Of a stretch of 64,000 bases of DNA, positions 51,424 to 60,045 are shown piece by piece. This stretch comes from Bacteroidota bacterium (GTDB lineage: Bacteria; Bacteroidota; Bacteroidia; Flavobacteriales_E; Vicingaceae): positions 62,001 through 126,000 of the forward strand of contig JABFGJ010000009.1 in the NCBI GenBank assembly GCA_013112545.1. Reading direction: 5' to 3'. Position 1 is the first letter of the stretch. Each line of letters opens with the position of its first letter. The position numbers were made by a program, and so were the translations under genes. The notes beneath the pieces were generated by a model. That model did no database searches. It worked only from the letters and a program-made list of their open reading frames with translations, and was not told the origin of the DNA.

Positions 51424-52734
51424 TTAAGCCATACTTATCCTTACTTTTCTCTTTTTGATAAACTGGTTGTTTAACGCTTTTATTAACGGAAGCGCAACTT
51501 TACTTTCTACTGCCACAAAAGAACAATCCTCTTTTATTTCTATGACCCCTATTTGATTCTTTTCTATGTTTCCTTTCTTAAAAATCAGACCTGCTATGTC
51601 ACCTTTTGATATTTTGTCTTTTCTACCTCCAGAAATAAATAAGGTTTTCCAGTTGCTTGGCTTTAATTTTATGTTTCGAGTCAACGCTTCGTTTTCTATC
51701 TCACCTACAAATTCAGGAAGACTTTCTTTTTCCCATTGTATAATATATGCTGTGCCTTTTTCATTCATCCGAGCTGTTCTTCCATTGCGATGAGTAAATT
51801 CTTCTAGTCGGGTTGGCAGTTGATAATGAATAATAAAGTTTAGTTCGGGAATATCTATTCCTCGAGCTGCAAGATCTGTGGCTATAATAATTTGATGTGT
51901 TCCATTTCTAAATTTTAACAAAGCTCTTTCTCGATCGATTTGCTCCATACCACCATAAAATGTACCATGAGAAATTTTAGATTCATTTAGAAAATCGCTA
52001 AGCCTTTGTATGCTTTCTTTGAAATTGCAAAAAATAATACCTGGTTCATTTCCAATGTGCTGCAACAATTTTAATAAGGTGTTTAATTTGTCTTTTTCAG
52101 GTGAAGTAATGCATTTGATAATTAGCTTAGATTTTCCCTCTTTCAGAAAATTTACTTTTGTTGGATTGTCAAAGCTAATAAAATCAGGTATTTCAACTCC
52201 TTGAGTGGCAGAGGTTAAAATTCGTTTTTTTACAGAAGGTAGTAAATTGATAATTTCTTTCATTTCAACTTCAAAACCAACCTCCAAGGATTTATCAAAC
52301 TCATCCAAAACTAAAGTCTTTATGTATTTTGTAGAAAAAGTCTCTCTTCGTAAATGATCGGCAATTCTTCCGGGTGTACCCACTAAAATAGCAGGCCTGT
52401 GCTTAATTTCCATACGGTCTTTGGAACCTGATTTGCCTCCATAAACGGCATTGGTTTTAAAACCTGAGCCCATATCTCTAATCACTTGGTTGATTTGTAT
52501 TGCCAATTCTCTTGATGGAACTAAAATCAACACTTGAATTTCTTCAATATTTGAATCTAAGTGAGCAATAATAGGTAATAAGAAAGCCAATGTTTTACCA
52601 GTTCCAGTAGGTGAAAGTAAAACCACATTTGAAGAAGACTCTATGGCAGATTGAGCTTGCAATTGCATATCATTCAAGGCATCTATCTGTAGTTTATCTA
52701 AAATTTCAACTTGATTTTTTACATTTTTTGTCAT
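51424..52734 (-). CDS. DEAD-box RNA helicase, DbpA-like
   Basis: The 436-residue helicase has motif I SPTGTGKT, motif Ia PSRELAIQI, motif II DEFD (a variant of DEAD), motif III SAT, and motif VI HRNGRTAR. The C-terminal DbpA RNA-binding domain (FKKGNIEKNQIGVIEIKEDCSFVAVE) recognises hairpin 92 of 23S rRNA in E. coli DbpA. It likely helps 50S assembly. Single-gene unit. Confidence 0.88.
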   Translation of the reverse strand: MTKNVKNQVEILDKLQIDALNDMQLQAQSAIESSSNVVLLSPTGTGKTLAFLLPIIAHLDSNIEEIQVLILVPSRELAIQINQVIRDMGSGFKTNAVYGGKSGSKDRMEIKHRPAILVGTPGRIADHLRRETFSTKYIKTLVLDEFDKSLEVGFEVEMKEIINLLPSVKKRILTSATQGVEIPDFISFDNPTKVNFLKEGKSKLIIKCITSPEKDKLNTLLKLLQHIGNEPGIIFCNFKESIQRLSDFLNESKISHGTFYGGMEQIDRERALLKFRNGTHQIIIATDLAARGIDIPELNFIIHYQLPTRLEEFTHRNGRTARMNEKGTAYIIQWEKESLPEFVGEIENEALTRNIKLKPSNWKTLFISGGRKDKISKGDIAGLIFKKGNIEKNQIGVIEIKEDCSFVAVESKVALPLIKALNNQFIKKRKVRISMA

Positions 52735-52824
52735 TTTTCAAAGTTAGTTTTAAACATTGGCTATTCGCCACTTGTTAAGATTTGTAAATTGATTCGTTTT
52801 TTTAATATCATTGTCTAATTTCGT

Positions 52825-53241
52825 ATGGTGAAAATGATGAAGCAAGGTTTTACTTTTTTATTGGCTTTTAGCCTTTTTTTTAGTGTTTCGGGTATAAATG
52901 TTTACAAACATTACTGCGGTGACTTTCTTGCTAATATCAGTTTTTATATTTCTGCCGATCCTTGCTCACCAAACGATATGGAAGAATCTTGCAGCAAAGA
53001 GAAAGAAAAATCATGCTGTGATGATGAATTTGAATTTCATCATTTAGACATTACATTAAACTTTCATAAATTAAATCAGGTAGATTTTGCGCTTTCGAGT
53101 TTTAATTTAATTTCGACTGCTACTTTTGATGTTGAGCCAAAAATTATTACTCTACAATCAAATTCTATCAGACAAAAGCCACCCAATTTAAACACATTAC
53201 CTTTATATAAACGGTTTAAACAGTTTACTTTTTACGGATAA
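52825..53241 (+). CDS. HYC_CC_PP family secreted protein
   Basis: The 138-residue product has a signal peptide and the three marks that name the family: HYCG just after the signal, CC in EKEKSCCDDEFEFHH, and PP near the end (RQKPPNLN). A -7-like TAATTTCG ends at 52823, so the real start may be the ATG at 52834 or 52837. Cys and His clusters suggest metal binding. It is followed by an HMA protein and a TonB receptor on the same strand, which suggests a periplasmic role in metal uptake or handling. Confidence 0.82.
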   Translation: MVKMMKQGFTFLLAFSLFFSVSGINVYKHYCGDFLANISFYISADPCSPNDMEESCSKEKEKSCCDDEFEFHHLDITLNFHKLNQVDFALSSFNLISTATFDVEPKIITLQSNSIRQKPPNLNTLPLYKRFKQFTFYG

Positions 53242-53300
53242 GTTTTTTAGTATTTCAATTTCAAAAAATTACAAGTATTTAAAAAACTAAAAAACAGATC

Positions 53301-53660
53301 ATGAAAAATTTAATTTTAATCCTATTTGCAGTTTTCGCTTTTACTGCAGCTCAAGCACAAGAACAAAAAGCATCTAAAAATCAAGAAGCATCTTTTGAAG
53401 TAAAAGGCGTTTGTGGAGATTGCAAGGCCAGAATAGAAGGAGCGGCACTGCACACTAAAGGTGTAAAAACAGCTAATTGGAACAAAGAAACCAAGCAATT
53501 GGATGTTGTGTATAACTCTAAAAAGGTTGAATTGGCTACTATTAAAGAGGCAATAGCTGCAAAAGGCCATGATTCAGAAGATAAAAAAGCTGATTCAACA
53601 ACTTACGAAAAACTCCCAAATTGTTGTAAATACAAAGATGGCGCAAAATGCGGCCATTAA
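53301..53660 (+). CDS. Periplasmic heavy-metal-associated (HMA) protein
   Basis: The 119-residue protein has a signal peptide (LILFAVFAFTAAQA), then an HMA ferredoxin-like fold (ASFEVKGVCGDCKARIEGAAL...GVKTANWNKETKQLDVVYNSKKVELATIKEAIAAKGH). The metal site is Cys-Gly-Asp-Cys in VCGDCK. A Cys/His-rich tail (LPNCCKYKDGAKCGH) follows and could bind a second ion. It probably passes Cu or a similar metal to or from the TonB receptor 12 bases downstream. Confidence 0.88.
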   Translation: MKNLILILFAVFAFTAAQAQEQKASKNQEASFEVKGVCGDCKARIEGAALHTKGVKTANWNKETKQLDVVYNSKKVELATIKEAIAAKGHDSEDKKADSTTYEKLPNCCKYKDGAKCGH

Positions 53661-53672
53661 AAGGAGGCTCTT

Positions 53673-55934
53673 ATGAAATATTTACTAATGATTGCCTTGC
53701 TCTGTCAAGGGGTCTATACTTATGCACAAGAGAGTATAAAAGGAGTTGTAGTAACTGAAAGTAAAAAAGGAAAACTTATAGGCATTCCCTTTGCTAATGT
53801 CTATTGGCAAGGCACAAATTACGGAACTTCAACAGATTCTAATGGTGTTTTTCAGCTTGCTGTTCACGATAAGTCTAGGAAATTAATTGCAAGTTTCGTT
53901 GGCTATACTTCTGATACAATTATTGTTGGAGATTTTAATCAAGCAATTAGTTTGGTGCTAAAAAAATCCATACTCCTTGATGCGGTTACCATAGAAAGTA
54001 GATCAAAAACAACTCAAATGTCTTTTATCAATCCCATGAAAATGGAATTGATTAGCGAACGAGAACTGTTTAAAGCAGCTTGCTGTAATTTATCCGAAAG
54101 CTTTGAAACAAACCCTTCAGTAGATGTCAATTTTACAGACGCTGTAACTGGCTCTAAACAAATCAGGATGTTGGGGCTGGATGGGCCTTACACCATGATA
54201 AGTAGAGAAAACATGCCAGGTATTCGAGGTTTAGGAAATGGCTTTGGGCTTTCTTTTATACCAGGCTCATGGATTAGTTCCATACAAGTAACAAAGGGAG
54301 TTGGCTCTGTTATAAATGGTTATGAAAGCATTGCAGGTCAAATTAATACTGAATTAAAGAAACCAGAAGAAGGAGAGCAGTCTTTTTATAATGTGTTTGC
54401 AAATCAATCTGGTAGAACAGAAGTGAACTACATCAACACCATACAAATAAATGAAAAATGGGGTATGACAAATTTGCTTCACGGAAGTATAAGACCATGG
54501 GAAACAGATCATAACAATGACGGTTTTATGGATTTTCCAATACAAGAGCAGGTGAACCTGATGAACCGTTGGAAATACGACAACCAAAAAGGCTTGATGG
54601 GGCAAATCGGAATACACTATTTATTTGATGATAAAGTTGGTGGTCAATTGGGAGAGCAGCCTGATGTAGTGTCTGCAAATGACCCTTTTTTGTATAAATT
54701 GAGAATTCAATCTGAACGAGTAGAAACCTATGGTAAAATTGGCTATGTTTTTCCGAAAACGAAGTTTAAAAGCATGGGTTTACAGGTCTCTGGAGTTTAT
54801 CACGACCAAGATTCATATTTTGGTTACACTGATTACGATGCCAAAGAGCGCACCTTTTATGCCAATTACATTTACCAGTCCATCATTAAAAATTCGTTTC
54901 ACAAGTTTAAAACTGGAATGAGTTTTATGTATGATGAAATTCAGGAAAGAGTTGCTGATTCAAAATTTAATAGGGTAGAGCGAGTACCAGGTGCTTTCTT
55001 GGAATACACTTTTGAGCCAACAAATAACTTTACACTTGTAGCGGGTTTAAGAGGTGATTATCACAATTTATACGACCCATTTTTAACTCCTAGATTACAC
55101 ATTCGTTGGGCAAGTTCTGAAACCATGGTTTATCGAGTTTTAGCTGGTAGCGGATTGAAAACTGCAAATGTTTTTGCTGAACATCAATCTTTATTTGTGA
55201 GCTCAAGAGCTATTTCTATTTTAAATCAAAATGCAAGTTTGCCTTATGGTTTAAAAGCAGAAAGAGCATGGAACTTAGGTTTTAACGCCACCAAAGAGTT
55301 TAAATTAGATTACCGCGAAGGATATGTTAGTTTTGACCTATATCGGACAGATTTTCAAAATCAAGTGGTCTTAGATTTAGATCAAAGTTCAAATCAAGCA
55401 GTATTTTATAACTTAGATGGTAAGTCATATTCTAATTCGATGCAATTGGAATTAAGTTATGAGCTGATTAAATTTTTAGATATGCGCATTGCTTATCGAT
55501 GGATAGAGGTGAAAACTGATTATATTGGAGGCACTCGTTTAAAACCATTTACTCCAAGGCATCGATTGTTTGCAAACTTTGCTTATGCAACAGATAAAAC
55601 GGTAGAAGATGCCAATTGGACTTTTGATTTAACAGCTCAATGGGTAGGTGAGCAGCGAATTCCTTCAACTTCTGAAAATACTCAAGACAATATACGCAGC
55701 ACAATTTCTCCTTCCTTTATGTTGTACAATGCACAAGTTACACGTAATTTTAATAAGAAATTTGCCGTTTATGTCGGTTTAGAAAACATATTCAATTATC
55801 AACAGAAACACCCTATCATTGGAGCAAATAATCCCTTTGGGAACGAATTTGACGCTTCTATGGTTTGGGGACCAATTTTTGGAAGAATGGTTTATGGTGG
55901 TTTGCGTTATGTAATCCAAAAGAAGAAAGAATAA
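53673..55934 (+). CDS. TonB-dependent receptor, metal-module type
   Basis: The 753-residue receptor has a signal peptide, a carboxypeptidase-like domain (ESIKGVVVTESKKGKLIGIPFANVYWQGTNYGTSTDSNGVF), a plug (LDGPYTMISRENMPGIRGLGNGF) and a barrel ending VYGGLRYVIQ. The plug contains ACCNLSESFETNPSVDVNFTDAV, a Cys-Cys pair typical of receptors linked to copper-type modules. It is the third gene of the HYC_CC_PP-HMA-TonB unit, so a transition metal is the likely ligand. Confidence 0.88.
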   Translation: MKYLLMIALLCQGVYTYAQESIKGVVVTESKKGKLIGIPFANVYWQGTNYGTSTDSNGVFQLAVHDKSRKLIASFVGYTSDTIIVGDFNQAISLVLKKSILLDAVTIESRSKTTQMSFINPMKMELISERELFKAACCNLSESFETNPSVDVNFTDAVTGSKQIRMLGLDGPYTMISRENMPGIRGLGNGFGLSFIPGSWISSIQVTKGVGSVINGYESIAGQINTELKKPEEGEQSFYNVFANQSGRTEVNYINTIQINEKWGMTNLLHGSIRPWETDHNNDGFMDFPIQEQVNLMNRWKYDNQKGLMGQIGIHYLFDDKVGGQLGEQPDVVSANDPFLYKLRIQSERVETYGKIGYVFPKTKFKSMGLQVSGVYHDQDSYFGYTDYDAKERTFYANYIYQSIIKNSFHKFKTGMSFMYDEIQERVADSKFNRVERVPGAFLEYTFEPTNNFTLVAGLRGDYHNLYDPFLTPRLHIRWASSETMVYRVLAGSGLKTANVFAEHQSLFVSSRAISILNQNASLPYGLKAERAWNLGFNATKEFKLDYREGYVSFDLYRTDFQNQVVLDLDQSSNQAVFYNLDGKSYSNSMQLELSYELIKFLDMRIAYRWIEVKTDYIGGTRLKPFTPRHRLFANFAYATDKTVEDANWTFDLTAQWVGEQRIPSTSENTQDNIRSTISPSFMLYNAQVTRNFNKKFAVYVGLENIFNYQQKHPIIGANNPFGNEFDASMVWGPIFGRMVYGGLRYVIQKKKE

Positions 55935-55942
55935 TTTCAAAT

Positions 55943-55986
55943 AAAGGTCAAAGATGTATCTAGCTAATCATTTTTGACCTTTTTTT
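55943..55986 (+). terminator. Terminator after TonB receptor
   Basis: AAAGGTCAAA (55943-55952) and TTTGACCTTT (55973-55982) form a 10-bp perfect stem followed by a T-run. It lies nine bases after the stop. Confidence 0.8.
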
Positions 55987-56035
55987 ACTTCATACAATAG
56001 ATATTGAATAATTTAGTCAATTCAAAAATCTAAGC

Positions 56036-57220
56036 TTGAAAAAGAAAAAAAACCTTCAGTTTTACCTCATATACAGCCTGTTCCTCATACTTTTTATTGA
56101 AGTAGTACTTAGAGTCTGCTATCCACTTCCAGAGTTGAGTAATTTCAACCGGATTAATTATCAAATTCTAGATGTTTCTGATAACAAAGGAGAGTACTTG
56201 CGAAATGTCAAAATGCTTTGGAAATCATTTCCAGATACCAATTATGCATTTGTTCATGAATTGAACACTTATGGCTTTCGCGATAAGGAGTGGAAAGTTG
56301 AAAAAGAAACTGGAAAAAAGCGAGTTTTTATTTTAGGTGACAGTTTTGTTGAAGGAATGATGAGTACAACCGACAAAACAATTCCAAAAGCTTTTGAAAA
56401 TGAAGCTGCTGAAAAGCTCGAAAATATCGAAGTTTTTAATTGCGGTATGATGGGAATAGGTTTAAATGAATACATCAAATTTATTACCGATGCTGTACCT
56501 GTTTTTAGACCCGACGAATTGATTTTAGTCTTGTATTCCAACGATATGCCATTTCAACGAGAGTATCAACCAAGCACTAGACTTAGCCCTAAATATTATT
56601 CTTTTTTAAAACCGCGTTTACTAGAAATAATCGAACATATCAACTCCAATGATCCTATTCCTATGCAATTTATGAAAGAGGAAATTCCTTTTTATAAAGC
56701 GGTACCTGACTCTAGAAATCCATGGACTTTTCAAGAAGAAGAGTTTCGACCACATGTTAAACCTGAATTGGCCGAAGCGATGAAAGCCGGCAACTTAAAT
56801 TATTATAGAACTAACTGGTATCCTAACGAAGCAAAGTTTTTAGCTTCACCGATAGACATAGATTCCAAAATGAAATTTATTCGCAATTATTTAAATGAAT
56901 ACAAGTGTAAACTAACTGTTTATTATGTTCCTAGTCGTTTGCAAGTCAGCGACTTTTATTATCAGTTCGAAAAACAATATTGTCAAATTGCCTGCCCAGA
57001 GAGTTTTAGCTTAATGACGGATGAATATCAAATACACCGCACAATTTTAGACCAAACTTGCAAGCAATTAAACATTCCCTTCAAAGATTTAAGTCCAATA
57101 GTAAAAGCAGAGGAGGAGCGAGGAAATCACTTGTATTGGGGTTTTGACGACCACATGCGTGGAAAAGGATATATGCTTTTAGGAAAGAAAATCTATGAAG
57201 ATTGGTCTAAACCTGAATAA
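56036..57220 (+). CDS. SGNH/GDSL-type hydrolase, membrane-anchored
   Basis: The 394-residue protein has an N-terminal signal-anchor (residues 6-27) and an SGNH fold: block I FILGDSFVEG with nucleophile Ser, a Gly in block II (FNCGMMGIG), Asn in block III (VLYSNDMP), and WGFDDHMRGKGY with Asp and His near the C-terminus. It likely deacylates or transfers acyl groups on surface glycans. The start is TTG at 56036: a stop lies upstream, no ATG lies between, and the next ATG would lose the anchor. Confidence 0.85.
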   Translation: MKKKKNLQFYLIYSLFLILFIEVVLRVCYPLPELSNFNRINYQILDVSDNKGEYLRNVKMLWKSFPDTNYAFVHELNTYGFRDKEWKVEKETGKKRVFILGDSFVEGMMSTTDKTIPKAFENEAAEKLENIEVFNCGMMGIGLNEYIKFITDAVPVFRPDELILVLYSNDMPFQREYQPSTRLSPKYYSFLKPRLLEIIEHINSNDPIPMQFMKEEIPFYKAVPDSRNPWTFQEEEFRPHVKPELAEAMKAGNLNYYRTNWYPNEAKFLASPIDIDSKMKFIRNYLNEYKCKLTVYYVPSRLQVSDFYYQFEKQYCQIACPESFSLMTDEYQIHRTILDQTCKQLNIPFKDLSPIVKAEEERGNHLYWGFDDHMRGKGYMLLGKKIYEDWSKPE

Positions 57221-57229
57221 TGATAGGTT

Positions 57230-57823
57230 TTATTTTCTCCAAGTTACTTTCTCTTGTATGCTGCTCATTTGCTTTTTTGGAATTTCGGGTAAATTGGGTT
57301 TTGGAACTCCTAAAAGTAAAAAACCGAGGCATTTATCTTTTCCGCTTAAAGACAAATAGTCTTTCATTTCTTCAGTAAAAGCAATTTTTCCAGTACTCCA
57401 ATATCCGACTATGTTTAGCGCTTTCATGCTTAATAAAATATTTTGCACCGAACAGGCTACAGCATATTCCTCTTCAAACTCAGGAATGCTTTCTTTGGGG
57501 TCGCGTTTCATACAAACGGCTATAATATGTGATAGCACAACTTTGCGTTTCAAAAGCTTTTTGGCTCTTTCTGCTTCCAATGTCATTTCTGGTGTAATCT
57601 TGATAAAAATTTCAACCATCTTATCTACAAGATCCATTTTTGCTTGTTCCGAAAAAACGATATAACGCCATGGCTCTGTTCTTTTATGAGAAGGAGCATA
57701 GTTGGCGTTCTCCAATAATTTCCATATTGATTCATCAGGAATTTTTGCTCCTTCGAGCATTTGAGCTGGATAAAAGGATTGTCTACTTTTAATCCAATTA
57801 CTTACTTCTTCTATTGTTTTCAT
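57230..57823 (-). CDS. Nitroreductase family protein
   Basis: The 197-residue FMN enzyme has the nitroreductase layout: SRQSFYPAQM near the N-terminus with the phosphate-binding SR, NANYAPSHKRTEPWRYIVFS, and SVQNILLSMKALNIVGYWSTG as the dimer helix. It reduces nitro or quinone-type substrates with NAD(P)H. It converges with the SGNH gene with a nine-base gap. Confidence 0.9.
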   Translation of the reverse strand: MKTIEEVSNWIKSRQSFYPAQMLEGAKIPDESIWKLLENANYAPSHKRTEPWRYIVFSEQAKMDLVDKMVEIFIKITPEMTLEAERAKKLLKRKVVLSHIIAVCMKRDPKESIPEFEEEYAVACSVQNILLSMKALNIVGYWSTGKIAFTEEMKDYLSLSGKDKCLGFLLLGVPKPNLPEIPKKQMSSIQEKVTWRK

Positions 57824-57900
57824 GCTGCAAATTTAAGGAGTTGAAGCATGATTTTACTTGAATTTTGAAAATAACATGGTTCCGGCTGACTTAAAAAAGA

Positions 57901-57990
57901 GTTCAAGCAGATAGTGCAGATTTTGAAAGATTTCCCGCAGTTAGCGCAGATGTGCGCAGATTAGAAGAGGCTTCCCGCAGATTAGAAAAA
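57901..57990. repeat. GCAGAT repeat cluster
   Basis: GCAGAT occurs at 57907, 57916, 57946, 57956 and 57977, with a GCAGTT variant at 57937, many within CCCGCAG or GCGCAGAT contexts. It is a short, decayed, irregular tandem repeat in the spacer between two minus-strand genes. Confidence 0.65.
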
Positions 57991-58024
57991 GGTTTCTCGT
58001 GGATTTTCGCTGCTTCCCTTACTA

Positions 58025-58738
58025 TTATGCAAACAAAAGATAATCCTTTACCAAGGCTAAATATTCAGGGCTGTAGTCGTGTCGCTTAGCTTTTTCGATG
58101 ATTAATTTTTCTTCTACTAATAAAGCATTTGTTTTTGTGTATTCCAATAAAACGCGCTTGCAAGGCACATTTGGATTGCCATACACACTACACATCTTAT
58201 TTTTATATAAACCAACCTGATTGGCTATTGCAGTAAACTTTTCTTCTGCTTCTGTAGGTATTACTACACAAAATCGACCTGTTGGATTTAATAATGTAGC
58301 CGCATCTCTTAATAATTCTTCAAATGTTAATTTGCCTTGTTGACGGGCGATTTCACGGCTAGTTTCTGCTTTATCTGAATTAAAAAACGGAGGATTACTC
58401 ACAATTAAATCGTAGCGATCTTCAGTCATGTGAGCGAAAGTTTGTATGGACGTATGCCACAGTGAAATTTGCTTAGACCAAGGCGATTTTAGTATGTTCT
58501 CTTTGGCTTGATAAATTGCTTCTAAATCTACTTCAATTGCATTTACCTCTGCTTCTGTTTGTTGAGCTAACATTAATGCTATCAATCCAGTACCTGTACC
58601 TATATCGAGTATGCGTTTAGCATTTCCAACTTTAGTCCATGCACCCAATAATACGCCATCAGTACCAATTTTCATGGCTGTTCTATCCTGAAATATTTGA
58701 AATTTTTTAAACTGAAAAGGTACTCGTTTAGCTCTCAA
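58025..58738 (-). CDS. trmN6: tRNA1(Val) A37 N6-methyltransferase
   Basis: The 237-residue Rossmann methyltransferase starts QFKKFQIFQDRTAMKIGTDGVLLGAW, as YfiC-type enzymes do. DIGTGTGLIALMLA is the SAM motif and NPPFFNS the adenine-N6 catalytic motif. It methylates A37 of tRNA-Val. Start TTG at 58738 overlaps rimM by 11 bases; the next ATG would remove the family N-terminus. Found with rpsP and rimM in one operon. Confidence 0.87.
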   Translation of the reverse strand: MRAKRVPFQFKKFQIFQDRTAMKIGTDGVLLGAWTKVGNAKRILDIGTGTGLIALMLAQQTEAEVNAIEVDLEAIYQAKENILKSPWSKQISLWHTSIQTFAHMTEDRYDLIVSNPPFFNSDKAETSREIARQQGKLTFEELLRDAATLLNPTGRFCVVIPTEAEEKFTAIANQVGLYKNKMCSVYGNPNVPCKRVLLEYTKTNALLVEEKLIIEKAKRHDYSPEYLALVKDYLLFA

Positions 58739-59267
58739 GGTATAAATCGATTAAGCCTTCAGGTGCATCAATTTGCAATTCTTTTTGGTCACGATAAACT
58801 GCAACAATGGTTTCATCCGTAATCGGAACTAGAATCTCTTTATCACCTTTAATAATGGCTAACAAATTAGATAGGGGATATTCGATTACTTTATCTATAA
58901 TCCCAATTTCGCCTTTCGTTTGATCTAAAACGGTAAAACCTATGACTTCGTGAAAATAGAATTTATTGCCGCTGAGTTTGGGCAAAACTGTTAATGGAAG
59001 AAAAAGCGACTTGCCAACTAAAGATTTGGCAGCACTCTGGTTGTCTATTCCCTCAATTTTACATCGCAAATTTCCATTGTTTTGCAATGTGGCCGATTCT
59101 ACAAAAAAGGGGACAAGGGTTTTGTCCTTTTCTTGTATTTGAATCAATACACTTGGAATTCCTTCATAAGAAGAAGGGGAATCAACATCCAACTTGAATG
59201 CTAATTCCCCTTTGTGTCCTATAATTTTTTGAGAAAAACCTATATAGAAACAATCATCGATATTCAT
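58728..59267 (-). CDS. rimM: Ribosome maturation factor RimM
   Basis: The 179-residue protein has the N-terminal RimM domain (DDCFYIGFSQKIIGHKGELAFKLDVD) and a PRC-barrel-like C-terminal half (NKFYFHEVIGFTVLDQTKGEIGIIDKVIEYPLSNLLAI) ending in the PEGLIDLYL segment. It binds S19 and aids 30S head assembly. It is 13 bases after rpsP and overlaps trmN6. Confidence 0.95.
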   Translation of the reverse strand: MNIDDCFYIGFSQKIIGHKGELAFKLDVDSPSSYEGIPSVLIQIQEKDKTLVPFFVESATLQNNGNLRCKIEGIDNQSAAKSLVGKSLFLPLTVLPKLSGNKFYFHEVIGFTVLDQTKGEIGIIDKVIEYPLSNLLAIIKGDKEILVPITDETIVAVYRDQKELQIDAPEGLIDLYLES

Positions 59268-59280
59268 CGGATTGATCTAA

Positions 59281-59865
59281 TTAAGCTTCTTTGTTCTCTT
59301 CGTTTGCTTCATCAGCTTTTGGCTCTTCAGTAGCATCTGCTACTACATCAGCAACAGCATCTACAACTGCTTCAGCTGTTTCTTCTACAGCCTCAACAAC
59401 TTCTTCAACTACATTTTTAGCAGCAATTGCATCCGCTTTTTTCTTGTTAGCTTCTGCTTCTGCTTCATGTCTTTTCTTAGCTTCTGCAATTTCTGCAGCA
59501 CTTAAGCCATCTTTTTTAGCATTGATTTTGTCTTGTTTTGCAGTTAACCAGTCTTCAAACTTAGCATCTGCTTGTTCTTGAGTTAAAGCACCTTTTAAAA
59601 CACCTTTATCTAAGTGGTTTTTGTGCATTACTCCTGTGTAAGACAATAAAGCTCTAACTGTATCAGTTGGTTGAGCTCCTTTTTTTACCCAGCTTAACGC
59701 ACTGTCGAAATCGATATCGATAGTTGCTGGGTTAGTGTTCGGGTTATACGTACCTAATTTCTCAATAAATTTCCCATCTCGTGGGGCACGACTGTCCGCG
59801 ATCACAACGTGGAAATAAGCATATCTCTTTTTTCCGTGTCTTTGTAATCTAATCTTTGTAGGCAT
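59281..59865 (-). CDS. rpsP: Ribosomal protein S16 with acidic Ala/Glu/Lys-rich tail
   Basis: The first 80 residues are S16 (TKIRLQRHGKKRYAYFHVVIADSRAPRDGKFIEKLGTYNP). About 110 more residues form a Lys/Glu/Ala-rich tail (KADAIAAKNVVEEVVEAVEETAEAVVDAVADVVAD), giving 194 residues in all, over twice the E. coli length. Such tails are common in Bacteroidota S16. It heads the rpsP-rimM-trmN6 operon. Confidence 0.96.
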   Translation of the reverse strand: MPTKIRLQRHGKKRYAYFHVVIADSRAPRDGKFIEKLGTYNPNTNPATIDIDFDSALSWVKKGAQPTDTVRALLSYTGVMHKNHLDKGVLKGALTQEQADAKFEDWLTAKQDKINAKKDGLSAAEIAEAKKRHEAEAEANKKKADAIAAKNVVEEVVEAVEETAEAVVDAVADVVADATEEPKADEANEENKEA

Positions 59866-59908
59866 AAAACGTTACGTTATATAATTAATAGTTAAAATTT
59901 TAAGGATG

Positions 59909-59936
59909 CAAAAGTAATGGAATTAATTGAAAACAA
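59909..59936 (-). promoter_or_regulatory. rpsP operon promoter
   Basis: On the minus strand TTG (59936-59934) and TACTTTTG (59916-59909) are 17 bases apart, a good TTG-N17-TAnnTTTG promoter. The leader to the rpsP ATG (59865) is about 37 bases. Confidence 0.6.
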
Positions 59937-60045
59937 AAAAGAAATTTAATCTTATTTATAGTTTGATTTTCTGTGGCTTAGACTCTTAAAAACTAAAATT
60001 GATTTTGAGGGTACACTTTTATGTAAAGAATTAAGAATAAGTTAT

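Noticed and set aside
57901-57990. Possible CRISPR array
   Set aside because: The repeat unit is six bases, the spacing is irregular and no cas genes are nearby.
59291-59581. Plus-strand Ser/Ala-rich open frame
   Set aside because: It is antisense to the low-complexity tail of rpsP; composition alone keeps it open.
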